This document shows, one piece after another, positions 33,241 through 47,699 of a stretch of 64,000 nt of DNA. Location of the stretch: the NCBI RefSeq assembly GCF_051014685.1, contig NW_027478401.1:496001-560000 (forward strand). Reading direction: 5' to 3'. The DNA is from Ptiloglossa arizonensis. Its lineage: Eukaryota > Arthropoda > Insecta > Hymenoptera > Colletidae. Position numbers and translations under genes: made by a program. The notes beneath the pieces are model-generated. The model saw nothing but the letters and a program-made list of their open reading frames with translations. It was not told where the DNA came from and made no database searches. Position 1 is the stretch's first letter. Each line of letters begins with the position of its first letter.

Positions 33241-36200
33241 ACCATTCCTTATGTTCAAACTCCCATATCTCGCGAACGGACTGGCGAACTCGAGAAATTC
33301 CGGTTGCATCTGAAAGCAGAAACTCGCCTGATTACAATGGTGTGTGTACTTTTCCCCTAGGCCATTCCAGTTATTGGTTTCGAGTATCAGACTTGCGAAA
33401 ATTTTGATGGTTTCTCAACCATCTCTTAACTCCAAACTCCGATATTTCGCGAACGGTTGACGAACTTGAGAAATTCCTGACGCATCTGAAAGTAGAAACT
33501 CGCCCGATTACAATGGTGTGTGTACCTTTCCCCGAGGCAATTCCAGTTATAGGTTTCTAGTATCAGACTTGCGAAAATTTTGATGGTTTCTCAACCATTC
33601 CTTAACTTCAAACTCCCATATCTCGCGAACGGATTGACGAACTCGAGAAATTCCTGTTGCATCTGAAAGCAGAAACTCTCCCGGTTTCAACGGTATGTGT
33701 ATTTTTCCCCTAGGCCGTTATATTTATTTGTTCCGAGTATCAGACTCGCGAAAATTTTGATGGTTTCTCAACCATCTCTTAACTCCAAACTCCGATATTT
33801 CACGAACGGTTTGACGAACTTGAGAAATTCCTGACGCATCTGAAAGTAGAAACTCGCCCGATTACAATGGTGTGTGTACCTTTCCCCGAGGCAATTCCAG
33901 TTACTGGTTTCGAGTATCAGACTTGCGAAAATTTTGATGGTTCCTCAACCATTCCTTAACTTCAAACTCCCATATCTCGCGAACGGATTGACGAACTCGA
34001 GAAATTCCTGTTGCATCTGAAAGAAGAAACTCTCCCGGTTTTAACGGTATGTGTATTTTTCCCCTAGGCCGTTATACTTATTTGTTTCGAGTATCAGACT
34101 CGCGAAAATTTTGATGGTTTCTCTACCATTCCTTAACTTCAAACTCCCATATCTCGCGAACGGATTGAGGAACTCGAGAAATTCCTGTTGCATCTGAAAG
34201 TAGAAACTCGCGCGATTACAACGGTATGTGTATTTTTCTCCTAGGCCGTTATATTTATTTGTTTCGAGTATCAGACTCGCGAAAATTTTGATGGTTTCTC
34301 AACCATCTCTTAACTTCGCACTCCCATATCTCGCGAACGGATAGACGAAATCGAGAAATTCCTGTTGCATCTGAAAGCAGAAACTCTCCCGGTTTCAACG
34401 GTATGTGTATTTTTCCCCTAGGCCGTTATATTTATTTGTTTCGAGTATCAGACACGCGAAAATTTTGATGGTTTCTCAACCATTCCTTAACTTCAAACTC
34501 CCATATCTCGCGAACGGATTGACAAACTCGAGAAATTCCTGTTGCATATGAGAGTAGAAACTCGCCCGATTACAACGGTATGTGTATTTTTGCCCTAGGC
34601 AATAGTAGTTATTGGTTTAGAGTATCAGACTTGCAAAAATTTTGATGATCTCTCAACCATTCCTCAACTTCAAACTCCCATATCTCGCGAACAGATTGAC
34701 GAACTCGAGAAATACCTGTTGCATCTGAAAGCATAATCTCGCCCGATTACAATGGTATGTGTATTTTAGCCCTAGGCCATAGCAGTTATTGGTTTCGAGT
34801 ATCAGACTTGCAAAAATTTTGATGGTTTCTCAACCATTCCTTATCTTCAAACTCCCATATCTCGCGAATGGACTGGCGAACTCGAGAAATTCCGGTTGCG
34901 TCTGAAAGCAGAAACTCGCCTGATTACAATGGTGTGTGTACTTTTCCCCTAGGCCATTCCAGTTATTGGTTTCGAGTATCAGACTTGCGAAAATTTTGAT
35001 GGTTTCTCAACCATTCCTCAACTTCAAACTCCCATATCTCGCGAACAAATCGACGAACTCGAGAAATTCCTGTTGCATCTGGAAGTAGAAACTCGCCCGA
35101 TTACAATGGGGTGTGTACTTTTCCCCTAGGCCATTCCAGTTATTGGATTCGAGTATCAGACCAGCGAAAATTTTGATGGTTCGTCAACCATTCCTTAAAT
35201 TCAAACTCCCATATCTCGCGAACGGATTGACGAACTCTAGAAATTCCTCTTGCATCTAAAAGTAGAAACTCGCCCGATTACAACGGTATGTGTATTTTTC
35301 CCGAAGGCCATTGTAGTTATTGGTTTCGAGTATCAGACTTGCGAAAATTTTGATGGTTTCTCAACCATCTCTTAACTCCAAACTCTCATATCTCGCGAAC
35401 AGATTGACGAACTCGAGAAATACCGGTTGCATCTGAAAGCATAATCTCGCCCGATTACAATGGTGTGTGTACTTTTCCCCTAGGCCATTGTAGTTATTGG
35501 TTCTGAGTATCAGACTTGCAAAAATTTTGATGGTTTCTCAACCATTCCTTATGTTCAAACTCCCATATCTCGCGAACGGACTGGCGAACTCGAGAAATTC
35601 CGGTTGCATCTGAAAGCAGAAACTCGCCTGATTACAATGGTGTGTGTACTTTTCCCCTAGGCCATTCCAGTTATTGGTTTCGAGTATCAGACTTGCGAAA
35701 ATTTTGATGGTTTCTCAACCATCTCTTAACTCCAAACTCCGATATTTCGCGAACGGTTGACGAACTTGAGAAATTCCTGACGCATCTGAAAGTAGAAACT
35801 CGCCCGATTACAATGGTGTGTGTACCTTTCCCCGAGGCAATTCCAGTTATAGGTTTCTAGTATCAGACTTGCGAAAATTTTGATGGTTTCTCAACCATTC
35901 CTTAACTTCAAACTCCCATATCTCGCGAACGGATTGACGAACTCGAGAAATTCCTGTTGCATCTGAAAGCAGAAACTCTCCCGGTTTCAACGGTATGTGT
36001 ATTTTTCCCCTAGGCCGTTATATTTATTTGTTCCGAGTATCAGACTCGCGAAAATTTTGATGGTTTCTCAACCATCTCTTAACTCCAAACTCCGATATTT
36101 CACGAACGGTTTGACGAACTTGAGAAATTCCTGACGCATCTGAAAGTAGAAACTCGCCCGATTACAATGGTGTGTGTACCTTTCCCCGAGGCAATTCCAG

Positions 36201-37260
36201 TTACTGGTTTCGAGTATCAGACTTGCGAAAATTTTGATGGTTCCTCAACCATTCCTTAACTTCAAACTCCCATATCTCGCGAACGGATTGACGAACTCGA
36301 GAAATTCCTGTTGCATCTGAAAGAAGAAACTCTCCCGGTTTTAACGGTATGTGTATTTTTCCCCTAGGCCGTTATACTTATTTGTTTCGAGTATCAGACT
36401 CGCGAAAATTTTGATGGTTTCTCTACCATTCCTTAACTTCAAACTCCCATATCTCGCGAACGGATTGAGGAACTCGAGAAATTCCTGTTGCATCTGAAAG
36501 TAGAAACTCGCGCGATTACAACGGTATGTGTATTTTTCTCCTAGGCCGTTATATTTATTTGTTTCGAGTATCAGACTCGCGAAAATTTTGATGGTTTCTC
36601 AACCATCTCTTAACTTCGCACTCCCATATCTCGCGAACGGATAGACGAAATCGAGAAATTCCTGTTGCATCTGAAAGCAGAAACTCTCCCGGTTTCAACG
36701 GTATGTGTATTTTTCCCCTAGGCCGTTATATTTATTTGTTTCGAGTATCAGACACGCGAAAATTTTGATGGTTTCTCAACCATTCCTTAACTTCAAACTC
36801 CCATATCTCGCGAACGGATTGACAAACTCGAGAAATTCCTGTTGCATATGAGAGTAGAAACTCGCCCGATTACAACGGTATGTGTATTTTTGCCCTAGGC
36901 AATAGTAGTTATTGGTTTAGAGTATCAGACTTGCAAAAATTTTGATGATCTCTCAACCATTCCTCAACTTCAAACTCCCATATCTCGCGAACAGATTGAC
37001 GAACTCGAGAAATACCGGTTGCATCTGAAAGCATAATCTCGCCCGATTACAATGGTATGTGTATTTTAGCCCTAGGCCATAGCAGTTATTGGTTTCGAGT
37101 ATCAGACTTGCAAAAATTTTGATGGTTTCTCAACCATTCCTTATCTTCAAACTCCCATATCTCGCGAATGGACTGGCGAACTCGAGAAATTCCGGTTGCG
37201 TCTGAAAGCAGAAACTCGCCTGATTACAATGGTGTGTGTACTTTTCCCCTAGGCCATTCC
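33241..37260. repeat. Satellite block duplication, ~2,300 bp (13 monomers)
   Basis: Sequence from 33241 recurs from 35541, including odd variants such as the shortened cgaacggttgacg and the ttttaacggtatgtg change. The agreement holds to about 37260. A period of 2,300 bases is 13 monomers less one base. Confidence 0.88.
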
Positions 37261-37610
37261 AGTTATTGGTTTAGAGTATCAGACTTGCAAAAATTTTGAT
37301 GATCTCTCAACCATTCCTCAACTTCAAACTCCCATATCTCGCGAACAGATTGACGAACTCGAGAAATACCGGTTGCATCTGAAAGCATAATCTCGCCCGA
37401 TTACAATGGTATGTGTATTTTAGCCCTAGGCCATAGCAGTTATTGGTTTCGAGTATCAGACTTGCAAAAATTTTGATGGTTTCTCAACCATTCCTTATCT
37501 TCAAACTCCCATATCTCGCGAATGGACTGGCGAACTCGAGAAATTCCGGTTGCGTCTGAAAGCAGAAACTCGCCTGATTACAATGGTGTGTGTACTTTTC
37601 CCCTAGGCCA
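36900..37610. repeat. Satellite dimer duplication (354 bp)
   Basis: Two monomers (about 36900-37254) are repeated at once (about 37254-37608) inside the second 13-monomer block, so sequence matching 34967 resumes only at 37621. Confidence 0.8.
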
Positions 37611-38689
37611 TTCCAGTTATTGGTTTCGAGTATCAGACTTGCGAAAATTTTGATGGTTTCTCAACCATTCCTCAACTTCAAACTCCCATATCTCGCGAAC
37701 AAATCGACGAACTCGAGAAATTCCTGTTGCATCTGGAAGTAGAAACTCGCCCGATTACAATGGGGTGTGTACTTTTCCCCTAGGCCATTCCAGTTATTGG
37801 ATTCGAGTATCAGACCAGCGAAAATTTTGATGGTTCGTCAACCATTCCTTAAATTCAAACTCCCATATCTCGCGAACGGATTGACGAACTCTAGAAATTC
37901 CTCTTGCATCTAAAAGTAGAAACTCGCCCGATTACAACGGTATGTGTATTTTTCCCGAAGGCCATTGTAGTTATTGGTTTCGAGTATCAGACTTGCGAAA
38001 ATTTTGATGGTTTCTCAACCATCTCTTAACTCCAAACTCTCATATCTCGCGAACAGATTGACGAACTCGAGAAATACCGGTTGCATCTGAAAGCATAATC
38101 TCGCCCGATTACAATGGTGTGTGTACTTTTCCCCTAGGCCATTGTAGTTATTGGTTCTGAGTATCAGACTTGCAAAAATTTTGATGGTTTCTCAACCATT
38201 CCTTAACTTCAAACTCCCATATCTCGCGAACGGATTGAGGAACTCGAGAAATTCCTGTTGCATCTGAAAGCAGAAACTCGCGCGATTACAACTGTATGTG
38301 TATTTTTCCCCTAGGCCATTGTAGTTATTGGTTTGGAGCATCAGACTTGCAAAAATGTTGATGGTTTCTCAACCATTTCTTAACCTCGCACTCCCATATC
38401 TCGCGAACGGATAGACGAAATCGAGAAATTCCTGTTGCATCTGAAAGCAGAAACTCTCCCGGTTTCAACGGTATGTGTATTTTTCCCCTAGGCCGTTATA
38501 TTTATTTGTTTCGAGTATCAGACTCGCGAAAATTTTGATGGTTTCTCAACCATTCCTTAACTTCAAACTCCCATATCTCGCGAACAGATTGACGAACTCG
38601 AGAAATTCCGGTTGCATCTGAAAGCATAATCTAGCCCGATTACAATGGTATGTGTATTTTTGCCCTAGGCCATAGCAGTTATTGGTTTC

Positions 38690-40080
38690 GAGTATCAGAC
38701 TTGCGAAAATTTTGATGGTTTCTCAACCATTCCTCAACTTCAAACTCCCATATCTCGCGAACAAATCGACGAACTCGAGAAACTCCTGTTGCATCTGGAA
38801 GTAGAAAATCGCCCGATTACAATGGGGTGTGTACTTTACCCCTAGGCCATTCCAGTTATTGGATTCGAGTATCAGACCAGCGAAAATTTTGATGGTTCCT
38901 CAACCATTCCTTAACTTCAAACTCCCATATCTGGCGAACGGATTGACGAACTCGAGAAATTCCTCCTGCATCTGAAAGTAGAAACTCGCCCGATTACAAC
39001 GGTATGTGTATTTTTCCCGAAGGCCATTGTAGTTATTGGTTTCGAGTATCAGACTTGCAAAAATTTTGATGGTTTCTCAACCATTCCTTATCTTCAAACT
39101 TCCATATCTCGCGAATGGACTGGCGAACTCGAGAAATTCCGGTTGCTTCTGAAAGCAGAAACTCGCCTGATTACAATGGTGTGTGTACTTTTCCCCTAGG
39201 CCATTGTAGTTATTGGTTCTGAGTATCAGACTTGCAAAAATTTTGATGGTTTCTCAACCATTCCTTATGTTCAAACTCCCATATCTCGCGAACGGACTGG
39301 CGAACTCGAGAAATTCCGGTTGCATCTGAAAGCAGAAACTCGCCTGATTACAATGGTGTGTGTACTTTTCCCCTAGGCCATAGCAGTTATTGGTTTCGAG
39401 TATCAGACTTGCGAAAATTTTGATGGTTTCTCAACCATTCCTCAACTTCAAACTCCCATATCTCGCGAACAAATCGACGAACTCGAGAAACTCCTGTTGC
39501 ATCTGGAAGTAGAAATTCGCCCGATTACAATGGGGTGTGTACTTTACCCCTAGGCCATTCCAGTTATTGGATTCGAGTATCAGACCAGCGAAAATTTTGA
39601 TGGTTCCTCAACCATTCCTTAACTTCAAACTCCCATATCTGGCGAACGGATTGACGAACTCGAGAAATTCCTCCTGCATCTGAAAGTAGAAACTCGCCCG
39701 ATTACAACGGTATGTGTATTTTTCCCGAAGGCCATTGTAGTTATTGGTTTCGAGTATCAGACTTGCAAAAATTTTGATGGTTTCTCAACCATTCCTTATC
39801 TTCAAACTTCCATATCTCGCGAATGGACTGGCGAACTCGAGAAATTCCGGTTGCTTCTGAAAGCAGAAACTCGCCTGATTACAATGGTGTGTGTACTTTT
39901 CCCCTAGGCCATTGTAGTTATTGGTTCTGAGTATCAGACTTGCAAAAATTTTGATGGTTTCTCAACCATTCCTTATGTTCAAACTCCCATATCTCGCGAA
40001 CGGACTGGCGAACTCGAGAAATTCCGGTTGCATCTGAAAGCAGAAACTCGCCTGATTACAATGGTGTGTGTACTTTTCCC
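38690..40080. repeat. Satellite tetramer duplication (708 bp)
   Basis: The variant acaaatcgacgaactcgag with aactcctg at 38761 recurs at 39469, and the following three monomers match as well. 708 is exactly four monomers. Confidence 0.85.
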
Positions 40081-43000
40081 CTAGGCCATTTCAGTTATTG
40101 GTTTCGAGTATCAGACTTGCGAAAATTTTGATGGTTTCTCAACCATTCCTTAACTTCAAACTCCCATATCTCGCGAACGGATTGACGAACTCGAGAAATT
40201 CCTGTTGCATCTGAAAGCAGAAACTCTCCCGGTTTCAACGGTATGTGTATTTTTCCCCTAGGCCGTTATATTTATTTGTTTCGAGTATCAGACTCGCGAA
40301 AATTTTGATGGTTTCTCAACCATCTCTTAACTTCGCACTCCCATATCTCGCGACCGGATAGACGAAATCGAGAAATTCCTGTTGCATCTGAAAGGAGAAA
40401 CTCTCCCGATTACAACGCTATGTGTATTTTTCCCCTAGGCCACTGTAGTTATTGATTTCGAGTATCAGAATTGCGAAAGTTTTGATGATTTCTCAACCAT
40501 TCCTTAACTTCAAACTCCCATATCTCGCGAACGGATTGACAAACTCGAGAAATTCCTGTTGCATATGAGAGTAGAAACTCGCCCGATTACAACGGTATGT
40601 GTATTTTTGCCCTAGGCCATAGTAGTTATTGGTTTCGAGTATCAGACTTGTAAAAATTTTGATGGTTTCTCAACCATTCCTTAACTTCAAACTCCCATAT
40701 CTCGCGAAAGGATTGACGAATTCGAGAAATTCCTGTTGCATCTGAAAGCAGAAACTCGCCCGATTACCACGGTATGTGTATTTTTCCCCTAGGTCATTGT
40801 AGTTATTGGTTTCGAGAAACAGACTTGAGAAAATTTAGATGGATTCTCAACCATTCCTTAACTTCAAACTCCCATATCTCGCGAACGGATTGACGAACTC
40901 GAGAAATTCCTGTTGCACCTGAAAGTAGAAACTCGCCCCATCACAATGCTGTGTGTACTTTTCCCCTAGGGCATTCCAGTTATTGGTTTCGAGTATCAGA
41001 CTTGCGAAAATTTTGATGGTTCCTCAACCATTTCTTAACTTCAAACTCCCATATCTCGCGAAAGGATTGACGAAATCGAGAAATTCCTGTTGCATCTGAA
41101 AGTAGAAACGCGCCCGATTACAAAGGTATGTGTATTTTTCCCCTAGGCCTTTGTAGTTATTGGTTTCGAGTTTCAGATTTGCGAAAATTTTGATGGTTCC
41201 TCAACCATTTCTTAACTTCAAACTCCCATATCTCGCGAACGGATTAACTAGCTCGAGAAATTCCTCTTGCATCTGAAAGTAGAAACTCGCCCGATTACAA
41301 AGGTATGTGTATTTTTCCCCTAGGCCTTTGTGGTTATTGGTTTCGAGTTTCAGACTTGCGAAAATTTTGATGGTTCCTCAACCATTTCTTAACTTCAAAC
41401 TCCCATATCTCGCGAACGGATTAACTAACTCGAGAAATTCCTCTTGCATCTGAAAGTAGAAACTCGCCCGATTACAAAGGTATGTGTATTTTTCCCCTAG
41501 GCCTTTGTAGTTATTGGTTTCGAGTTTCAGACTTGCGAAAATTTTGATGGTTTCTCAACCATTCCTTAACTTCAAACTCCCATATCTCGCGAACGGATTG
41601 ACGAACTCGGGAAATTCCTGTTGCATCTGAAAGCAGAAACTCGCCCGATAACAACGGTATGTGTATTTTTGCCCTAGGCAATTGTAGTTACTGGTTTCGA
41701 GTATCAGACTTGAGAAAATTTTGTTGGTTTCTCAACCATTCCTTAACTTCAAACTCCCATATCTCGCGAACGGATTGACGAACTCGAGAAATTCCTGTTG
41801 CATCTGATGGTAGAAGATCGCCCGATTACAACGGTATGTGTATTTTTGCCCTAGGCAATAGTAGTTATTGGTTTCGAGTATCAGACTTGCGAAAATTATG
41901 ATGGTTTCTCAACCATTCCTTAACTTCAAACTCCCATATCTCGCGAACGGATTGACGAACTCAAGAAATTCTTTTTGCATCTGAAAGTAGAACCTCGCCC
42001 GATTACAATGGTGTGTGTATTTTTGCCCTAGGACATAGTAGTTATTGGTTTCGAGTATCAGAATTGCGAAGATTGTGATGGTTTCTCAACCATTCCTTAA
42101 GTTCAAACTCTCATATCTCGCGAACGGATTGACGAACTCGAAAAATTCCTGTTGCATCTGAAAGTAGAAACTCTCCCGATTACAAAGGTATGTGTATTTT
42201 TCCCCTAGTCCTTTGTAGTTATTGGTTTCGCGTATCATACTTGCGAAAATTTTGATGGTTTCTCAAGCATTCCTTAACTTCAAACTCCCATATCTCGCGA
42301 ACGGATTGACAAAACCGAAAAACTTCTGTTGCATCTGAAAGTAGAAACTCTCCCGATTACAACGGTATGTGTATCCTTCCCCAAGGTCATTGTAGTTATT
42401 GGTTTCGAGTATCAGACTTGCGAAAATTTAGATGGATTCTCAACCATTCCTTAACTTAAAACTCCCATATCTCGCGAACGGATTGACGAACTCGAGAAAT
42501 TCCTGTTGCATCTGAAAGCAAAAACTCGCCCGATAACAACGGTATGTGTATTTTTGCCCTAGGCAATTGTAGTTATTGGTTTCGAGTATCAGACTTGCGA
42601 AAATTTTGATTGTTTCTCAACCATTCCGTAACTTCAAACTCCCATATCTCGCGAACGGATTAACTAACTCGAGAAATTCCTCTTGCATCTGAAAGTACAA
42701 ACTCGCCCGACTACAACGGTATATGTATTTTTCCCCTCGGCAATAGTACTTATTGGTTTCGAGTATCAGACTTGCGAAAATTTTGATGGTTTTTCAACCA
42801 TTCCTTAAACTCAAACTCCTATATCTCGCGAACGGATTGACGAATTCGAGAAATTCCTTTTGCATCTGAAAGTAGAAACTCGCCCGATTACAATGGGGTG
42901 TGTACTTTACCCCTAGGCCATAGCAGTTATTGGTGTCATATATCAGATTTGCGAAAATTTTGATGGTTTCTCAACCATTCCTTAACTTCAAACTCCCATA

Positions 43001-43199
43001 TCTCGCGAACGGATTGACGAATTCGAGAAATTCTTTTTGCATCTGAAAGTACAAAATCGCCCGATTACAATAGTGTGTGTATTTTTGCCCTTGGACTTAG
43101 TTGTTATTGGTTTCGAGTATCAGACTTGCAAAAATTTTGATGATTTCTCAACCATTCCTTAACTCCAAACTCCCATATCTCGCGAACGGATTACCAACT

Positions 43200-46100
43200 C
43201 GAGAAATTCCTCTTGCATCTGAAAGTAGAAACTCGCCCGATTACAATCGTATGTGTATTTTTCCCCTAGGCCTTTGTAGTTATTGGTTTCGAGTATCAGA
43301 CTTGGGAAAATTTTGATGGTTCCTCAACCATTCCTTAACTTCAAGCTGCCATATTTCGCGAACGGATTGGCGAATCCGAAAAATTTCTGTTGCATCTGAA
43401 AGCAGAAACTCTCCATATTACAACGCTATGTGTATTTTTCCCCTAGGCCATTGTAGTTATTGGTTTCGATTATCAGAATTGCGAAGATTGTGATGGTTTC
43501 TCAACCATTCCTTAACTTCAAAGTCTCATATCTCGCGAACGGATTGACGAACTCGAGAAATTCCTTTTGCATCTGAAAGTAGAAACTCGCCCGATTACAA
43601 TGGTTTGCGTATTTTTGCCCTAGGACATAGTAGTTATTGGTTTCGAGTATCAGACATGCGAAAATTTTGATGGTTTCTCAACCATTCCTTAACTTCAAAC
43701 TCCCATATCTCGCGAACGGATTGACGAACTCGAGAAATTCCTGCTGCATCTGAAGGTAGAAGCTCGCCCGATTACAACGGTATGTGTATTTTTGCCCTAG
43801 GCAATAGTAGTTATTGGTATCGAGTATCAGACTTGCGAAAATTTTGATGGTTTCTCAACCATTCCTTAACTTCATACTCCCATATCTCGCGATCGGATTG
43901 ACGAACTCGAGAAATTCCTCTTGCATCTGAAAGTAGAAACTCGTCCGATTACAATGGTATGTGTATTTTTCCCCTAGGCCTTTGTAGTTAATGGTTTCGA
44001 GTATCAGACTTGCGAAAATTTTGATGGTTCCTTAACCATTCCTTAACTTCAAGCTGCCATATTTCGCGAACGGATTGCCGAATCCGAAAAATTTCTGTTG
44101 CATCTGAAAGCAGAAACTCTCCATATTACAACGCTATGTGTATTTTTCCCCTAGGACATTGTAGTTATTGGTTTCGAGTATCAGAATTGCGAAGATTGTG
44201 ATGGTTTCGCAACCATTCCTTAACTTCAAAGTCTCATATCTCGCGAACGGATTGACGAACTCGTGAAATTCCTTTTGTATCTGAAAGTAGAAACTCGCCC
44301 GATTACAATGGTTTGCGTATTTTTGCCCTAGGACATAGCAGTTATTGGTTTCGAGTATCAGACATGCGAAAATTTTGATGGTTTCTCAACCATTCCTTAA
44401 CTTCAAACTCCCATATCTCGCGAACGGATTGACGAACTCGAGAAATTCCTGTTGCATCTGATGGAAAAAGCACGCCCGATTACAACGGTATGTGTATTTT
44501 TGCCCTAGGCAATAGTAGTTATTGGTTTCGAGTATCAGACTTGCAAAAATTATGATGATTTCTCAACCATTCCTTAACTCAAAACTCCCATATCTCGCGA
44601 ACGGATGACCAACTCGAGAAATTCCAGTTGCATCTGAAAGCATAATCTCGCCCGATTACAGCGGTATTTGTATTTTTGCCCTTGGACTTAGTAGTTATTG
44701 GTTTCGAGTATCAGACTTGCAAAAATTTTGATGATTTCTCAACCATTCCTTAACTCCAAACTCCCATATCTCGCGAACGGATTACCAACTCGAGAAATTC
44801 CAGTTGCATCTGAAAGCATAATCTCGCCTGATTACAACGGTATGTGTATTTTTGCCCTAGGCCATAGCAGTTATTGGTGTCATATATCAGATTTGCGAAA
44901 ATTTTGATGGTTTCTCAACCATTCCTTACCTTCAAACTCCCATATCTCGCGATCGGATTGACGAACTCGAGAAATTCCTCTTGCATCTGAAAGTAGAAAC
45001 TCGCCCGATTACAATCGTATGTGTATTTTTCCCCTAGGCCTTTGTAGTTATTGGTTTCGAGTATCAGACTTGCGAAAATTTTGATGGTTCCTCAACCATT
45101 CCTTAACTTCAAGCTGCCATATTTCGCGAACGGATTGGCGAATCCGAAAAATTTCTGTTGCATCTGAAAGCAGAAACTCTCCATATTACAACGCTATGTG
45201 TATTTTTCCTCTAGGCCATTGTAGTTATTGGTTTCGATTATCAGAATTGCGAAGATTGTGATGGTTTCTCAACCATTCCTTAACTTCAAAGTCTCATATC
45301 TCGCGAACGGATTGACGAACTCGAGAAATTCCTTTTGCATCTGAAAGTAGAAACTCGCCCGATTACAATGGTTTGCGTATTTTTGCCCTAGGACATAGTA
45401 GTTATTGGTTTCGAGTATCAGACATGCGAAAATTTTGATGGTTTCTCAACCATTCCTTAACTTCAAACTCCCATATCTCGCGAACGGATTGACGAACTCG
45501 AGAAATTCCTGCTGCATCTGAAGGTAGAAGCTCGCCCGATTACAACGGTATGTGTATTTTTGCCCTAGGCAATAGGAGTTATTGGTATCGAGTATCAGAC
45601 TTGCGAAAATTTTGATGGTTTCTCAACCATTCCTTAACTTCATACTCCCATATCTCGCGATCGGATTGACGAACTCGAGAAATTCCTCTTGCATCTGAAA
45701 GTAGAAACTCGTCCGATTACAATGGTATGTGTATTTTTCCCCTAGGCCTTTGTAGTTATTGGTTTCGAGTATCAGACTTGCGAAAATTTTGATGGTTCCT
45801 CAACCATTCCTTAACTTCAAGCTGCCATATTTCGCGAACGGATTGCCGAATCCGAAAAATTTCTGTTGCATCTGAAAGCAGAAACTCTCCATATTACAAC
45901 GCTATGTGTATTTTTCCCCTAGGACATTGTAGTTATTGGTTTCGAGTATCAGAATTGCGAAGATTGTGATGGTTTCGCAACCATTCCTTAACTTCAAAGT
46001 CTCATATCTCGCGAACGGATTGACGAACTCGTGAAATTCCTTTTGCATCTGAAAGTAGAAACTCGCCCGATTACAATGGTTTGCGTATTTTTGCCCTAGG

Positions 46101-46450
46101 ACATAGCAGTTATTGGTTTCGAGTATCAGACATGCGAAAATTTTGATGGTTTCTCAACCATTCCTTAACTTCAAACTCCCATATCTCGCGAACGGATTGA
46201 CGAACTCGAGAAATTCCTGTTGCATCTGATGGAAAAAGCACGCCCGATTACAACGGTATGTGTATTTTTGCCCTAGGCAATAGTAGTTATTGGTTTCGAG
46301 TATCAGACTTGCAAAAATTATGATGATTTCTCAACCATTCCTTAACTCAAAACTCCCATATCTCGCGAACGGATTACCAACTCGAGAAATTCCAGTTGCA
46401 TCTGAAAGCATAATCTCGCCCGATTACAACGGTATGTGTATTTTTGCCCT
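43200..46450. repeat. Satellite 10-monomer duplication (~1,768 bp)
   Basis: The variant monomer aagctgccatatttcgcg at 43343 recurs at 45111, and gctgcatctgaaggtag at 43743 recurs at 45511. Agreement is lost near 44680/46450. Confidence 0.82.
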
Positions 46451-47699
46451 AGGCCTTTGTAGTTATTGGTTTCGAGTATCAGACTTGCGAAAATTTTGAT
46501 GGTTCCTCAACCATTCCTTAACTTCAAACTCCCATATCTCGCGAACGGATTGACGAATTCGAGAAATTCTTTTTGCATCTGAAAGTAGAAACTCGCCCGA
46601 TTACAATAGTGTGTGTATTTTTGCCCTTGGACTTAGTAATTATTGGTTTTGAGTATCAGACTTACCAAAATTTTGATTGTTTCTCAACCATTCCGTAACT
46701 CAAAACTCCCATATCTCGCGAACGGATTACCAACTCGAGAAATTCCAGTTGCATCTGAAAGCATAATCTCGCCCGATTACAACGGTATGTGTATTTTTGC
46801 CCTAGGCCATAGCAGTTATTGGTGTCATATATCAGATTTGCGAAAATTTTGATGGTTTCTCAACCATTCCTTAACTTCAAACTCCCATATCTCGCGATCG
46901 GATTGACGAATTCGAGAAATTCTTTTTGCATCTGAAAGTAGAGACTCGCCCGATTACAATAGTATGTGTATTTTTCCCCTAGGCCTTTGTAGTTATTGGT
47001 TTCGAGTATCAGACTTGCGAAAATTTTGAATGTTCCTCAACCATTCCTTAACTTCAAGCTGCCATATTTCGCGAACGGATTGCCGAATCCGAAAAATTTC
47101 TGTTGCATCTGAAAGCAGAAACTCTCCATATTACAACGCTATGTGTATTTTTCCCCTAGGCCATTGTAGTTATTCGTTTCGAGTATCAGAATTGCGAAGA
47201 TTGTGATGGTTTCTCAACCATTCCTTAACTTCAAAGTCTCATATCTCGCGAACGGATTGACGAACTCGAGAAATTCCTTTTGCATCTGAAAGTAGAAACT
47301 CGCCCGATTACAGTGGTTTGCGTATTTTTGCCCTAGGACATAGTAGTTATTGGTTTCGAGTATCAGACTTGCGAAAATTTTGATGGTTTCTCAACCATTC
47401 CTTAACTTCAAACTCCCATATCTCGCGAACGGATTGACGAACTCGAGAAATTCCTGCTGCATCTGAAGGTAGAACCTCGCCCGATTACAACGGTATGTGT
47501 ATTTTTGCCCTAGGCAATAGTAGTTATTGGTATCGAGAATCAGACTTGCGAAAATTTGGATGGTTCCTCAACCATTCCTTAACTTCAAACTCCCATATCT
47601 CGCGAACGGTTTGACGAACTCGAGAAATTCCTCTTGCATCTGAAAGTAGAAACTCGCCCGATTACAATGGTATGTGTATTTTTCCCCTAGGCCCTTGTA